Part shown: positions 9,723 through 18,791 of the stretch, piece after piece | Layout: the number at the start of each line of letters is the position of its first letter | Numbering within the stretch: position 1 is the first letter of the stretch | NCBI RefSeq assembly: GCF_000025485.1 | Contig: NC_013851.1 | Location: 3,034,001 to 3,098,000, forward strand | Direction: 5' to 3' | Source: Allochromatium vinosum DSM 180 | GTDB lineage: Bacteria > Pseudomonadota > Gammaproteobacteria > Chromatiales > Chromatiaceae | DNA length: 64,000 nucleotides | Made by a program: the position numbers and the translations under genes | Notes under the pieces: model-generated | What the model was told of the DNA's origin: nothing | What the model saw: only the letters and a program-made list of their open reading frames with translations | Databases searched by the model: none

Positions 9723-10277
9723 TCAGGGCGCGGCCTTCTGGAGTCTGGCCGCTTCCTCGGCAATCTTGTCCAACTCGGCCGGGGTCAGGGTGTCGTCGTA
9801 GATCCCCGCTCCGACCTGGATGTCGGACTTGAAGGAGACCGCCGCGCCATGAGCATAGGAAATCTTGCGCGAGGCCTTGGCCTCGCCCGGCTTCGGCCAC
9901 CAATACTCGGCCCAGCCGCCATCTTTCTGGGCGCCGGCCTTGCAGAGTTCCTGGAACACCGGTCGGTCCTTGTCGTCGCGCATTTGCAGGATCGGACGCC
10001 CCACCAGATCCGGGCGCAGCGGATGGGCGATCATGACGTCCTCGCGGCAGCTATAGACGAACACATAGCTGTCCTTCCAGACCCAGCGGGCATCCTTGTT
10101 ATTGTTGAAGTCCGCGAATCCGGCCAGTCCCTTGGCATTGAGGTATTGCACCGCCTCACGGACCTTGGTCACGACCTCGGCGGGCGTTGCAGCATCGGGG
10201 TTCTGCGCCCAGCCGATGGCAGGGACAGTGCCCAGCGCCAGGGTCAGGCCAGCCAGAGCAAAGGGGATGTGTCTCAT
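9723..10277 (-). CDS. Secreted Cache-domain protein
   Basis: 184-residue exported protein: signal peptide MRHIPFALAGLTLALGTVPAIGWAQ cleaved near residue 24, then one Cache-like sensing domain (about 30-170). The pattern VREAVQYLNAKG, WVWKDSYVFVYSC, HPLRPDLVGRPILQ, GGWAEYWWPKPGE, KISYAHG matches stand-alone single-Cache proteins that bind small carboxylates in the periplasm. No transmembrane anchor or signalling domain is attached, so it would need a partner. It follows the acetate carrier gene by 70 bases on the same strand, suggesting a joint role in short-chain acid sensing or uptake (inference). Confidence 0.75.
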   Translation of the reverse strand: MRHIPFALAGLTLALGTVPAIGWAQNPDAATPAEVVTKVREAVQYLNAKGLAGFADFNNNKDARWVWKDSYVFVYSCREDVMIAHPLRPDLVGRPILQMRDDKDRPVFQELCKAGAQKDGGWAEYWWPKPGEAKASRKISYAHGAAVSFKSDIQVGAGIYDDTLTPAELDKIAEEAARLQKAAP

Positions 10278-10347
10278 GTCGACTCCTCGATAGGGATGGC
10301 GGCGGACGGGTCGAGCGGCGCGCGCCGCTCGAGCGAACCGCCGACGC

Positions 10348-10914
10348 TCAGCTCAACCAGGGACGCCCGGCGGGCAGGAGTTCGCGCCCGTAGAGCTCGT
10401 TCAGGATGATCCGCGCCATCATGTACCAGGCCACTAGGGCGCAGGCCATGAGCGTGTAACCTGCGGCTACCGTCAGAGCGGGGAAGCCGAAATGCGCCAG
10501 ATCCAGCAGGATGAAACCGGCCAGCAGCAGGGTGAAGGTCAGCGCCATGGCGCCGTGGATGCGCAGCGAGCCGACCCAGAGGATGGTCGTGAACAGAGTC
10601 CAGGCCACCAGGAACCAGCCGACGTCCTCGGTGCTGGCCTTGAAGAGATCGTATTTGTTGGCGATCAGCATCAGCGCCAGGGCGATCCAGAAGGCGCCGT
10701 AGGACGTGAAGGCACAGTAGCCGAAGGTGTTGCCGGTCTTCTGTTCCTGCAATCCGGCGATGAATTGCGCCAGACCGCCGAAGATCAGTCCCAGCCAGAC
10801 CACGGGACCGATGCTGGACATCCAGCCGACATTGTGGAATTGCAGCACCAGGGTGGTCAGACCGAAGCCGGCCAGACCGACCACGGCTGGATTAGCGAGT
10901 TTGGATTCCGCCAT
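10348..10914 (-). CDS. Acetate uptake transporter family protein (SatP/YaaH, GPR1/FUN34)
   Basis: 188-residue membrane protein with six predicted helices. It begins MAESKLANPAVVGLAGFGLTTL, containing the NP-x-x-x-GLAGFG signature of the acetate/succinate carrier family. Further matches are FGGLAQFIAGLQEQKTGNTFG and the SYGAFW stretch. The frame is open 20 codons upstream, but the family N-terminus argues for 10914. A purple bacterium could use it for photoassimilation of acetate (inference). The neighbouring Cache protein gene is probably co-transcribed. Confidence 0.88.
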   Translation of the reverse strand: MAESKLANPAVVGLAGFGLTTLVLQFHNVGWMSSIGPVVWLGLIFGGLAQFIAGLQEQKTGNTFGYCAFTSYGAFWIALALMLIANKYDLFKASTEDVGWFLVAWTLFTTILWVGSLRIHGAMALTFTLLLAGFILLDLAHFGFPALTVAAGYTLMACALVAWYMMARIILNELYGRELLPAGRPWLS

Positions 10915-11031
10915 GATTCTTGCCCAAGCATTTTGGAGGAAAGGGACGCCCTGCACCAAGACAGGGCGACGCATGTTACCCGATTTCCATGGCGGCAGTG
11001 TGGTTGACTGGAGCGGACGCGAAAGCGGCGA

Positions 11032-11056
11032 GTCGGTTCGGTCAACCCGGACCGAC
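11032..11056 (-). terminator. Hairpin downstream of typA
   Basis: A 10-bp stem (GTCGGTTCGG and CCGGACCGAC, one G-U pair) with a 5-base loop lies about 20 bases past the typA stop on the minus strand, before the acetate-carrier gene. No T run follows. It probably ends or weakens typA transcription. Confidence 0.5.
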
Positions 11057-11073
11057 CGCGCCGCGACCGGAGA

Positions 11074-12885
<1,812 letters not shown>

Positions 12886-13009
12886 AGGACTGGACTCCGG
12901 GCGCGGCGGCTAAGGATTGACGATGGATTCGGGGTTGGGGGTCGGGATGTCTGGCGGGAAACTGAGGTCGCGGCCGGGATGGACGTGACTGGATTCGGCC
13001 TCGGTGGCG

Positions 13010-13015
13010 ATTATA
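13010..13015 (-). promoter_or_regulatory. Candidate -10 element for typA
   Basis: Reading the minus strand, a perfect TATAAT occurs about 125 bases upstream of the typA start in otherwise G+C-rich DNA. No good -35 hexamer is found at 16-18 bases, so this is a candidate only. Confidence 0.35.
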
Positions 13016-13192
13016 TACGCTTGATGGGTAAATCGCGTGCTGTGTCTTGTGCGTCGGCGGCTGGGGGATGTCGGAGTGATGGTTGGTGAGGTGCGGCCGG
13101 GGTCGATCTAGCGGCGATTGCTCGGGTGTTGTCTCGTCATGATTCCGCAACACTTGGCCCAGCTTGGATTTTTCCGAGATACCAACAGCGCC

Positions 13193-13213
13193 TGTGGATA
13201 AGTCTGTGCACAA
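13193..13213 (+). promoter_or_regulatory. Pair of DnaA-box-like 9-mers
   Basis: TGTGGATAA at 13193-13201 is the exact complement of the strong DnaA box TTATCCACA. Three bases later TGTGCACAA (13205-13213) is a one-mismatch box in the same orientation. A third weak match, TGTGAACAA, lies at 13383-13391. The spacing resembles boxes in gammaproteobacterial origins, but dnaA, dnaN, gyrB, rpmH and parAB are not adjacent. Confidence 0.5.
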
Positions 13214-13542
13214 CTTTCGTTCGTCGGCTTCCAGGGCGCGTGGTTGCTGGACGCGAAACAGATCGGTCGCATTTTGACCGCTTGAAAAAGCCTTTTATTG
13301 TCAATCTGTTGCGCGAGTCATTGACAAATTGGCTTGAGCCGATTGGAGCCGGGATCGTCGCGGCGGACGAGCGGATGCGGCCTGTGAACAAATCGTCGGG
13401 GCGGCGGGCTTGCACCGGCTCTGGAAAAGACTCAGCATAGGGCGCAGAGGACAGACAGACCCTGGATCGACCGGGGCACGCGGCCCGCTCCGATCCAGGG
13501 TGCACCATCCACAGCCACCATCGGAACCGAGAAGAAACGCGC

Positions 13543-14499
13543 ATGACGCCAAGCGATCTCCAAGCCGTTCGCGATCACATCGCCTCACGCATCATCGGTC
13601 AGCAGGCGTTCATCGACAGCATGCTGGTCTGTCTGCTGAGCGATGGTCATCTGTTGGTCGAGGGCATGCCGGGGCTGGCCAAGACCACGGCGGTCAAGGC
13701 GCTGGCCGAGTCGATCGAGGGTGATTTCCACCGCATTCAGTTCACGCCGGATCTGTTGCCATCGGATCTGATCGGCACCGACATCTACCGCCACGAGAAG
13801 GGCGAGTTCGAGTTTCGTCAGGGGCCGCTGTTCCACAATCTGCTGCTGGCCGATGAGGTCAACCGGGCGCCGGCCAAGGTGCAGTCGGCGTTGCTGGAGG
13901 CGATGGCCGAGCATCAGATCACGGTCGGTCAGAAGACCTATCCCCTGCCTCAGTTGTTTATGGTGCTGGCGACCCAGAATCCGGTCGAGCAGGAGGGCAC
14001 CTATCATCTGCCCGAGGCGCAGCTCGATCGCTTTTTGATGCAGGCGGTCGTGACCTATCCGAGCCGTGACGAGGAGTTACGGATTCTGGAACTCGACGGT
14101 GAGCAGCAGAAGCATAGTCCTGCGCCGCCGGCCAAGCGGTTGAGTCAGGTGGAACTGTTTGCGATGCGGCGCGATGTGGCTGAACTCTATCTCGATCCCA
14201 AGCTGCATCACTATATCGTCGATCTGGTGCAGGCGACGCGCAATCCGAAGCTCTATGACCGGGATCTGGGGCGCTGGTGTCGTTTCGGGGCTTCGCCGCG
14301 CGCGAGTATTGCGCTGGCGCGTTGTGCGCGGGCGCGGGCCTGGATGGATGGGGAGAGTTTCGTGGCGCCGCATCATATCCAGTCAGTCGCGCCGGAGATT
14401 CTGCGTCATCGCATTCTGTTGACCTTCGAGGCCGAGGCCGAAGGGGTGACGACGGATGCGTTTATCAAGCGGTTGTTGAGTTTAGTGGCGATTCCTTAA
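13543..14499 (+). CDS. MoxR-family AAA+ ATPase
   Basis: 318-residue AAA+ ATPase of the MoxR group, chaperone-like ATPases that act with VWA-domain proteins on protein or metal-centre maturation. Walker A is GMPGLAKTTAVKAL (variant P-loop typical of MoxR), Walker B LLLADEVNRAPAKVQSALLEA, sensor 1 LATQNPVEQEGTYHLPEAQLDRF, sensor 2 GASPRASIAL. The C-terminal lid domain is complete. Normally DUF58 and Bat genes follow directly; here three other genes intervene (14551-16219) before DUF58. It heads the cluster after the long gap from typA. Confidence 0.93.
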   Translation: MTPSDLQAVRDHIASRIIGQQAFIDSMLVCLLSDGHLLVEGMPGLAKTTAVKALAESIEGDFHRIQFTPDLLPSDLIGTDIYRHEKGEFEFRQGPLFHNLLLADEVNRAPAKVQSALLEAMAEHQITVGQKTYPLPQLFMVLATQNPVEQEGTYHLPEAQLDRFLMQAVVTYPSRDEELRILELDGEQQKHSPAPPAKRLSQVELFAMRRDVAELYLDPKLHHYIVDLVQATRNPKLYDRDLGRWCRFGASPRASIALARCARARAWMDGESFVAPHHIQSVAPEILRHRILLTFEAEAEGVTTDAFIKRLLSLVAIP

Positions 14500-14550
14500 T
14501 GATTTGACGTTAACACGCTGCAATACGATTTTTTCTCGTGGAGGAGAGCG

Positions 14551-14955
14551 ATGCTGAACAAAATTTTGTTTGCACTTGCTATGCAGTCGGCTATGTCATC
14601 CGCAATCGCTGCTGGGAACCCGTTAAGTGTTCATGTCCTCAATATGCAAGATGGATTGCCTGGCCCCAATGTAGAAGTGACCCTTGAGCGTATGGAGGGT
14701 CGCGAATGGCAGTTTTTACGTGCTGTTCGCACAGATGAGCAGGGCCGTATTCGGGATCTCTACCCAGAAGACGCTCCATTGCAGGCAGGCGTCTATCGAG
14801 TCATTTTCAAAACGGGCGATTGGCTGAAACAAAAGGGTACAGCGAGCTTCTTTCCTGAAATTCCAGTGGTTTTCCGCGTTGATGGCACACTCGATCACTA
14901 TCACATCCCGCTTCTTCTAAGTCCCTATGGCTACTCAACTTATCGCGGCAATTGA
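14551..14955 (+). CDS. hiuH: Secreted 5-hydroxyisourate hydrolase (transthyretin-like)
   Basis: 134 residues: signal peptide (about 1-21, ending SSAIAA), then a transthyretin-like HIUase domain. HIUase hydrolyses 5-hydroxyisourate after uricase. Family marks are the N-terminal PLSVHVLNMQDGLPGPNVEV with the active-site His, a central Arg in TDEQGRIRDL, the His in LDHYHIPLLLSPYGYS, and the C-terminal YRGN, close to the diagnostic YRGS. The ribosome site GGAGGAGAG is strong. Base composition is visibly lower in G+C than moxR, and no uricase or other purine-catabolic gene is in the window. Its place inside a MoxR-Bat cluster is unusual and suggests transfer. Confidence 0.88.
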   Translation: MLNKILFALAMQSAMSSAIAAGNPLSVHVLNMQDGLPGPNVEVTLERMEGREWQFLRAVRTDEQGRIRDLYPEDAPLQAGVYRVIFKTGDWLKQKGTASFFPEIPVVFRVDGTLDHYHIPLLLSPYGYSTYRGN

Positions 14956-14973
14956 CAGGCACTGCCTCGCTGT

Positions 14974-14992
14974 GCAATTTAGATAAAATTGC
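14974..14992 (+). terminator. Small hairpin after hiuH
   Basis: GCAATTT and AAATTGC form a 7-bp stem with a 5-base loop, 18 bases past the hiuH stop. No T tract follows. The remaining gap to 15112 holds no supported gene. Confidence 0.3.
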
Positions 14993-15111
14993 CAATGAAG
15001 CAGAGGGAAATCGTTGAATTTTGAGGGAGGGCGAGTATGGCTTGATGCTTCAAAAAGGGACCATGATGGAGTTTTGCACGAACATCAAACCCAACACGAA
15101 GGAATTGACAA

Positions 15112-15666
15112 ATGGCAACTCATCAGAAAGCCTCCATAGAAATCGTCAACAACTGGGGCGGCACCTTGCTCAGCGTTTCGGTCGCTCACAAATATAGCGA
15201 CGAATATAAAAACGACCATTCCTGGGAAAACATCATGAATGGCGAGTCAACTTCCTCAACGATGGTTGACTTCAATACGGGCTGGTTGACAACAGGTCGG
15301 GACTGGTGGGTTGTAACTTGGATTGATGATAAAGGCGACACCTATATAACCGACCCCATGAATTTTCGGGGCATCGTGGACTTCCTCGAGAGGATTGGTA
15401 GCGATATAGCGGAGCCGGTCGCAGCTATTTCTGCCTGGGTTGCAACCGGGAGTCCTGAACCCACCTCGAAAGCAATCGCTGCGGCTGTTGCGGTTACAAG
15501 TGCGGTTACAAAAAGATTTTTGAATTCCGAGGGAACAAACGGCTACAAACAGCATATTTTGCGCGAGGAAGACAAAAATGGGCCGACAAAAATAATAATC
15601 AAGAAGGGAGAGATTGAGTTCCAATCGAATTCTGGAACTTCCACGACCGGATTTAGAAAGATGTAA
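15112..15666 (+). CDS. Protein resembling the up-regulated-in-daf-2 (PUD) domain family
   Basis: 184 residues, no signal peptide. The sequence follows the pattern I recall for up-regulated-in-daf-2 (PUD1/2-like) proteins, known from nematodes and annotated in fungi and some bacteria. Landmarks are IEIVNNWGGTLLSVSVAHKY, the acidic KNDHSWENIMNGESTSS, NTGWLTTGRDWWVVTW, DPMNFRGIVDFLE, an Ala-rich helical insert (about 103-137) and the C-terminal NGYKQHILREEDKNGPTKII. The nematode proteins form a beta-sandwich like aegerolysins; no enzymatic role is established. G+C is low (79 of 180 bases, about 44%, in three sampled lines), unlike the surrounding genes. The preceding gene is hiuH; a strong hairpin follows. 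Confidence 0.6.
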   Translation: MATHQKASIEIVNNWGGTLLSVSVAHKYSDEYKNDHSWENIMNGESTSSTMVDFNTGWLTTGRDWWVVTWIDDKGDTYITDPMNFRGIVDFLERIGSDIAEPVAAISAWVATGSPEPTSKAIAAAVAVTSAVTKRFLNSEGTNGYKQHILREEDKNGPTKIIIKKGEIEFQSNSGTSTTGFRKM

Positions 15667-15693
15667 TCCCGTTTTGCAGAGTGATTCTCAAAG

Positions 15694-15719
15694 GGGCGCT
15701 GCACACTAAGGCAGCGCCC
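15694..15719 (+). terminator. Hairpin terminator after the PUD-like gene
   Basis: A perfect 9-bp inverted repeat (GGGCGCTGC and GCAGCGCCC, 8-base loop) starts 28 bases past the stop. The T tract is weak (TATTCC). It marks the 3' boundary of the low-G+C segment, and the DNA beyond returns toward high G+C. Confidence 0.6.
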
Positions 15720-15751
15720 TATTCCAGAGTTTGGGTGTGAGCTGAAATGCT

Positions 15752-16219
15752 ATGACTCATCCCATGACACAACAGACCAAACCACCGAAATGGATTCTCT
15801 GGCTGTTCGCCGTCAGCCTGATCCTCTGGCCGACCCTGATGTACTGGCTCGCCAATGGCTATTCCGGCTGGTCGGATCTGAAAAGCTACCATGACGCCGG
15901 CTCAAGAGAACTGCGCCACTCCCAAGGCCCGACCAACGTAACCCTGGTCCAGTCCTCCGGGCGCAAATACGACTTCGCCTCGAATCAGTCAGGACGCGCG
16001 AGCTACGCCAGAACCGATGTCGGCTTCGATGATGAGGGTTTCTGGGTGCGGGGACGTCATGGCGGCTGGACCGGAGGTCCGCGCGGCGCGGTCTTCATCC
16101 CCTGGACGGCCGTCGAACGCTGCGATGGACTGCGCATCCATCTGAGCGATCCGCAGATGGCCCTGATCATTCATGATCAGTCGCTACTCGATACCTGTAC
16201 GCGCCAGGTTTCCAGATAG
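15752..16219 (+). CDS. Uncharacterised single-pass membrane protein
   Basis: 155 residues; no family recognised. A short polar N-terminus is followed by one strong hydrophobic segment (about residues 13-34, PKWILWLFAVSLILWPTLMY) and a soluble, beta-rich domain with two Cys (near 124 and 149, CDGL and DTCTRQ). An ATG four codons downstream (15764) is an equally possible start. It resembles short membrane-anchored proteins with a PH-like beta domain (VFIPWTAVERCDGLRIH), but this is only an impression. Its G+C is intermediate to high. It precedes DUF58 by 77 bases and may be the first gene of that transcription unit. Confidence 0.65.
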   Translation: MTHPMTQQTKPPKWILWLFAVSLILWPTLMYWLANGYSGWSDLKSYHDAGSRELRHSQGPTNVTLVQSSGRKYDFASNQSGRASYARTDVGFDDEGFWVRGRHGGWTGGPRGAVFIPWTAVERCDGLRIHLSDPQMALIIHDQSLLDTCTRQVSR

Positions 16220-16296
16220 CACACGCCTGAGTGCGTTCCCGACTCCGGGCGTTCACGATCCCGTTCACCTCAGTTCAAGGTCGCGCCCAACACCGC

Positions 16297-17214
16297 ATGA
16301 GCCTCTACCCCAGACTCGACGATCTCCTGGAACTGCGCCATCAGGCCCATTCGCTGGGTCTGCCGTCGCATCATCTGGTCAACTCGGCCTTTGCCGGACT
16401 CTATGCCTCAGTGTTTCGGGGCGCGGGGGTCAACTTCGAGGAGGTGCGCGAATACCGCGAGGGCGACGACATCCGCTACATGGACTGGAAGGTCACGGCG
16501 CGCACCAACGAACCGCACCTGAAGATCTTCCGCGAGGAACGCGAGCGCTCGGTGGTGCTCTGTGTCGACAAGGGACCGCACATGAACTTCGGCACGCGCG
16601 GCACCTTCAAGTCGGTGCAGGCGGCGCGCGCGGCGGCGCTGATCGGCTGGGCGGCGAGCCGGCTCAACGACCGCGTCGGCGGGCTGGTGTTCGGCGATCC
16701 GCTGGCCGGACTGCAACACTTCCGCCCCTCGCGCGGACGCCGCGCGCTCTGGCAGGTGCTGCGCACCCTGACCGAACCCGGCGCTGAGATGGACCCCTCG
16801 ATCGACTGTCTGAGCGGCGCGCTACGGCGCGCGACCTCGGGTCTGCCGACCGGCTCGCTGGTGTTCGTGATCGCCGATCTCAACCGCGAGGTAGCGGGTC
16901 TGGAACAGGTGCTGGGCGATCTCTGCCAGCGCAACACCGTGGTACTGATCCCGGTCGACGATCCGGCCGACTGGGAGATCCCGGCCATGGGCGTGGCGAC
17001 CTTCACCGGCACCGACGGCGAGCTGGTCGAGATCGACACCGACGATCCCGAGGCCGCGCGCGGCTATCGGCGACTGTGGGAGGAACGGCGCGCACGGCTC
17101 CAGGCGATGGCGCATCGACTGCACATCCTGCTGCTGCCGGTGCGCACCGACGCCGAGATCCATCTGACCCTCATCCACAACCTCGAACAGCGTGCGCGCT
17201 CGCGGGCCGTCTGA
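16297..17214 (+). CDS. DUF58 domain-containing protein
   Basis: 305-residue protein of the DUF58 family, a degenerate VWA-like protein almost always encoded beside MoxR ATPases. The signature VREYREGDDIRYMDWKVTAR is at about residues 49-68, followed by NEPHLKIFREERERSVVLCV. The frame is open from 16231, but MSLYPRLDDLLELRHQA is the family-like start. The stop is 1 base before the DUF4381 gene, so they are coupled. The expected partner moxR is 1.8 kb upstream beyond three intervening genes. Confidence 0.9.
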   Translation: MSLYPRLDDLLELRHQAHSLGLPSHHLVNSAFAGLYASVFRGAGVNFEEVREYREGDDIRYMDWKVTARTNEPHLKIFREERERSVVLCVDKGPHMNFGTRGTFKSVQAARAAALIGWAASRLNDRVGGLVFGDPLAGLQHFRPSRGRRALWQVLRTLTEPGAEMDPSIDCLSGALRRATSGLPTGSLVFVIADLNREVAGLEQVLGDLCQRNTVVLIPVDDPADWEIPAMGVATFTGTDGELVEIDTDDPEAARGYRRLWEERRARLQAMAHRLHILLLPVRTDAEIHLTLIHNLEQRARSRAV

Positions 17215-17215
17215 C

Positions 17216-17758
17216 ATGGATACCCTCTTCACACCCATCGAACCGCCCTTGCAGGCTCTGCGCGACATCCGCGACATCCCGCCGATCCCCTGGTGGCCGC
17301 CGGCGCCGGGTTGGTGGCTGCTGGCGCTGGCCTGCGGCCTGCTCGGCTATGCGCTCTGGCGCTGGCGCGTTCCGCTCAGTCTGCGCGTGCCCATTCCCGG
17401 CGTCACGCTCGGCACCTGGCGCTGGGACGCGGCCAGGGCGCTGCGCGATCTGAGCCGACGGGCGCGCACGGGTCAGGACGTCAAGACCCTGGCCGGCGAG
17501 CTGTCGGAACTGTTGCGCCGCATCGCCATGGCGCGGCTCGGGCGCCCGGCCTGCGCCGGTCTGACCGGGACCGACTGGCTCGACTGGCTGGCGGCCCATG
17601 ATCCGAACGGCTTTCCCTGGCACGAGCGCGGCCGGGTGCTGCTGGTGGCGCCCTATGCCCCGCCGGGTGCGGGTACGGCGGATCTCCGGGCGCTGATTGC
17701 CGCCGCCGAGGGCTGGGTGAGTGCCGGTGATCCCAAGCGAGGTGCGCGCGATGTTTGA
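17216..17758 (+). CDS. DUF4381 membrane protein of the MoxR/Bat cluster
   Basis: 180 residues. The N-terminal part (DIRDIPPIPWWPPAPGWWLL) followed by one hydrophobic helix (about residues 27-47) is characteristic of DUF4381 proteins found between DUF58 and VWA genes. The C-terminal part is a small helical domain (about 75-175) with LSELLRRIAMARLGR and GTDWLDWLA. Starting ATG is at 17216, right after the DUF58 stop. It overlaps the following VWA gene by 8 bases. Function unknown; the context suggests a membrane scaffold for the MoxR-VWA machine. Confidence 0.82.
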   Translation: MDTLFTPIEPPLQALRDIRDIPPIPWWPPAPGWWLLALACGLLGYALWRWRVPLSLRVPIPGVTLGTWRWDAARALRDLSRRARTGQDVKTLAGELSELLRRIAMARLGRPACAGLTGTDWLDWLAAHDPNGFPWHERGRVLLVAPYAPPGAGTADLRALIAAAEGWVSAGDPKRGARDV

Positions 17759-18791
17759 GTTCCACTGGCCCTGGGCGGCGCTACTGCTGCCGCTCCCCTG
17801 GCTCCTGCCCGTTCTGTGGCCGGATCGGCGCACGCAGGTCGACGAAACGCTGGAAGGCCGGCGCCAGACCCTGCTCCATCCGCGCCTCGACGATCTGCGC
17901 ACGGCCTTCACAGCACGCCGGCCCAGGCTCCAGCTCGCCGGCCGGCTCTATCGCGCGCTGCTCTATCTGCTGTGGATCGCGCTGGTCGTGGCCCTGATGC
18001 GCCCGCAGTGGCTCACGCCCTATACCGAAGTCAGCACGCCGGGCTATGACCTGATGATCGCGGTCGATGCCTCGCACTCGATGGAAGCACTGGATTTCAC
18101 GGTCGAGGGCCGTCAGGTCAACCGCATGGCCGTGGTCAAGGGCGTCATGGGACGCTTCATCGACGCGCGCCAGGGCGATCGGGTCGGGCTGATCCTGTTC
18201 GGCAGTCAGGCGTTCATCCTCTCGCCGCTCACGCTCGACCGCCATGCCGCGCGCCAGTTGCTCGACGGCGTGGTGCCGAGCATCGCCGGACCGGCCACGG
18301 CGCTCGGCGACGCCATCGCGCTCGGCGTGAGCAAGCTGCGCGAGCGTCCCGAAGGCTCGCGGGTGATGATCGTGATCGCCGACGGCGACAACAACGCCGG
18401 CAGCTTCGCGCCCAAGGAGGCGGCACGGCTGGCGCGCGCGACCGGGACGCGGATCTACGTCATCGGCGTCGGCAGCAAGCAGCCGAGCATCCCGATCCTG
18501 GAAGAAGGCAGCGTGCGCTATCGCGACGACCTGACCATGGACGAAGGCACGCTCCAGGAGATCGCCGACCTGACCGGCGGCGGCTATTTCCGCGCGACCG
18601 ACACCCGCGCGCTCGAAGAGATCTCGTCGCGCATCGGCCAGCTCGAAAAGACCGAGGCCGAGGCGCGCACCGCCTTCCTGCCCCGACCGCTCTACCGCTG
18701 GCCGTTGGGCGTGGCGCTCCTGGCCCTGCTCGGGCTGGGGCTGTTCCCCGAGGGTCGCAAACGCTTCGCGCGGAGGCTCGCCAGTGCTTGA
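17751..18791 (+). CDS. batA: BatA-like VWA-domain membrane protein
   Basis: 346 residues. Two N-terminal helices (about 6-22 and 66-84) lead into a periplasmic or cytosolic VWA domain with an intact MIDAS: DASHSM (about 104-109) and the downstream Thr and Asp in TALGDAI and IVIADGDNN. A C-terminal helix (about 318-334) ends the protein. This is the usual Aerotolerance/BatA layout. The start at 17751 overlaps the DUF4381 gene; the GTG start of batB overlaps its end. VWA proteins of this type are thought to be remodelled by MoxR. Confidence 0.9.
   Translation: MFEFHWPWAALLLPLPWLLPVLWPDRRTQVDETLEGRRQTLLHPRLDDLRTAFTARRPRLQLAGRLYRALLYLLWIALVVALMRPQWLTPYTEVSTPGYDLMIAVDASHSMEALDFTVEGRQVNRMAVVKGVMGRFIDARQGDRVGLILFGSQAFILSPLTLDRHAARQLLDGVVPSIAGPATALGDAIALGVSKLRERPEGSRVMIVIADGDNNAGSFAPKEAARLARATGTRIYVIGVGSKQPSIPILEEGSVRYRDDLTMDEGTLQEIADLTGGGYFRATDTRALEEISSRIGQLEKTEAEARTAFLPRPLYRWPLGVALLALLGLGLFPEGRKRFARRLASA

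Larger units (their letters stand above)
12886..13542. other. Long typA-moxR intergenic region
   Basis: 657 bases between divergent starts with no convincing gene; the short open frames lack coding character. It contains a TATAAT on the minus strand at 13010-13015, a DnaA-box-like pair at 13193-13213, and a relatively A+T-rich stretch about 13270-13335 (with CTTTTATTGTCAA). Five GATC sites are scattered between 13100 and 13500. Promoters for both flanking genes should lie here. Confidence 0.6.

Noticed and set aside
13126-13440. Small open frames in the typA-moxR gap
   Set aside because: No ribosome site, no recognisable protein features, and they overlap the A+T-rich DnaA-box area.
13100-13540. 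A primary oriC
   Set aside because: Only two good DnaA-box-like 9-mers and none of the usual neighbour genes (dnaA, dnaN, gyrB, rpmH, mnmG). It is kept as a DnaA-site candidate only.
14500-15720. A prophage or insertion sequence carrying hiuH and the PUD-like gene
   Set aside because: No transposase, integrase, terminal inverted repeats or target duplications are visible; only the composition suggests transfer.
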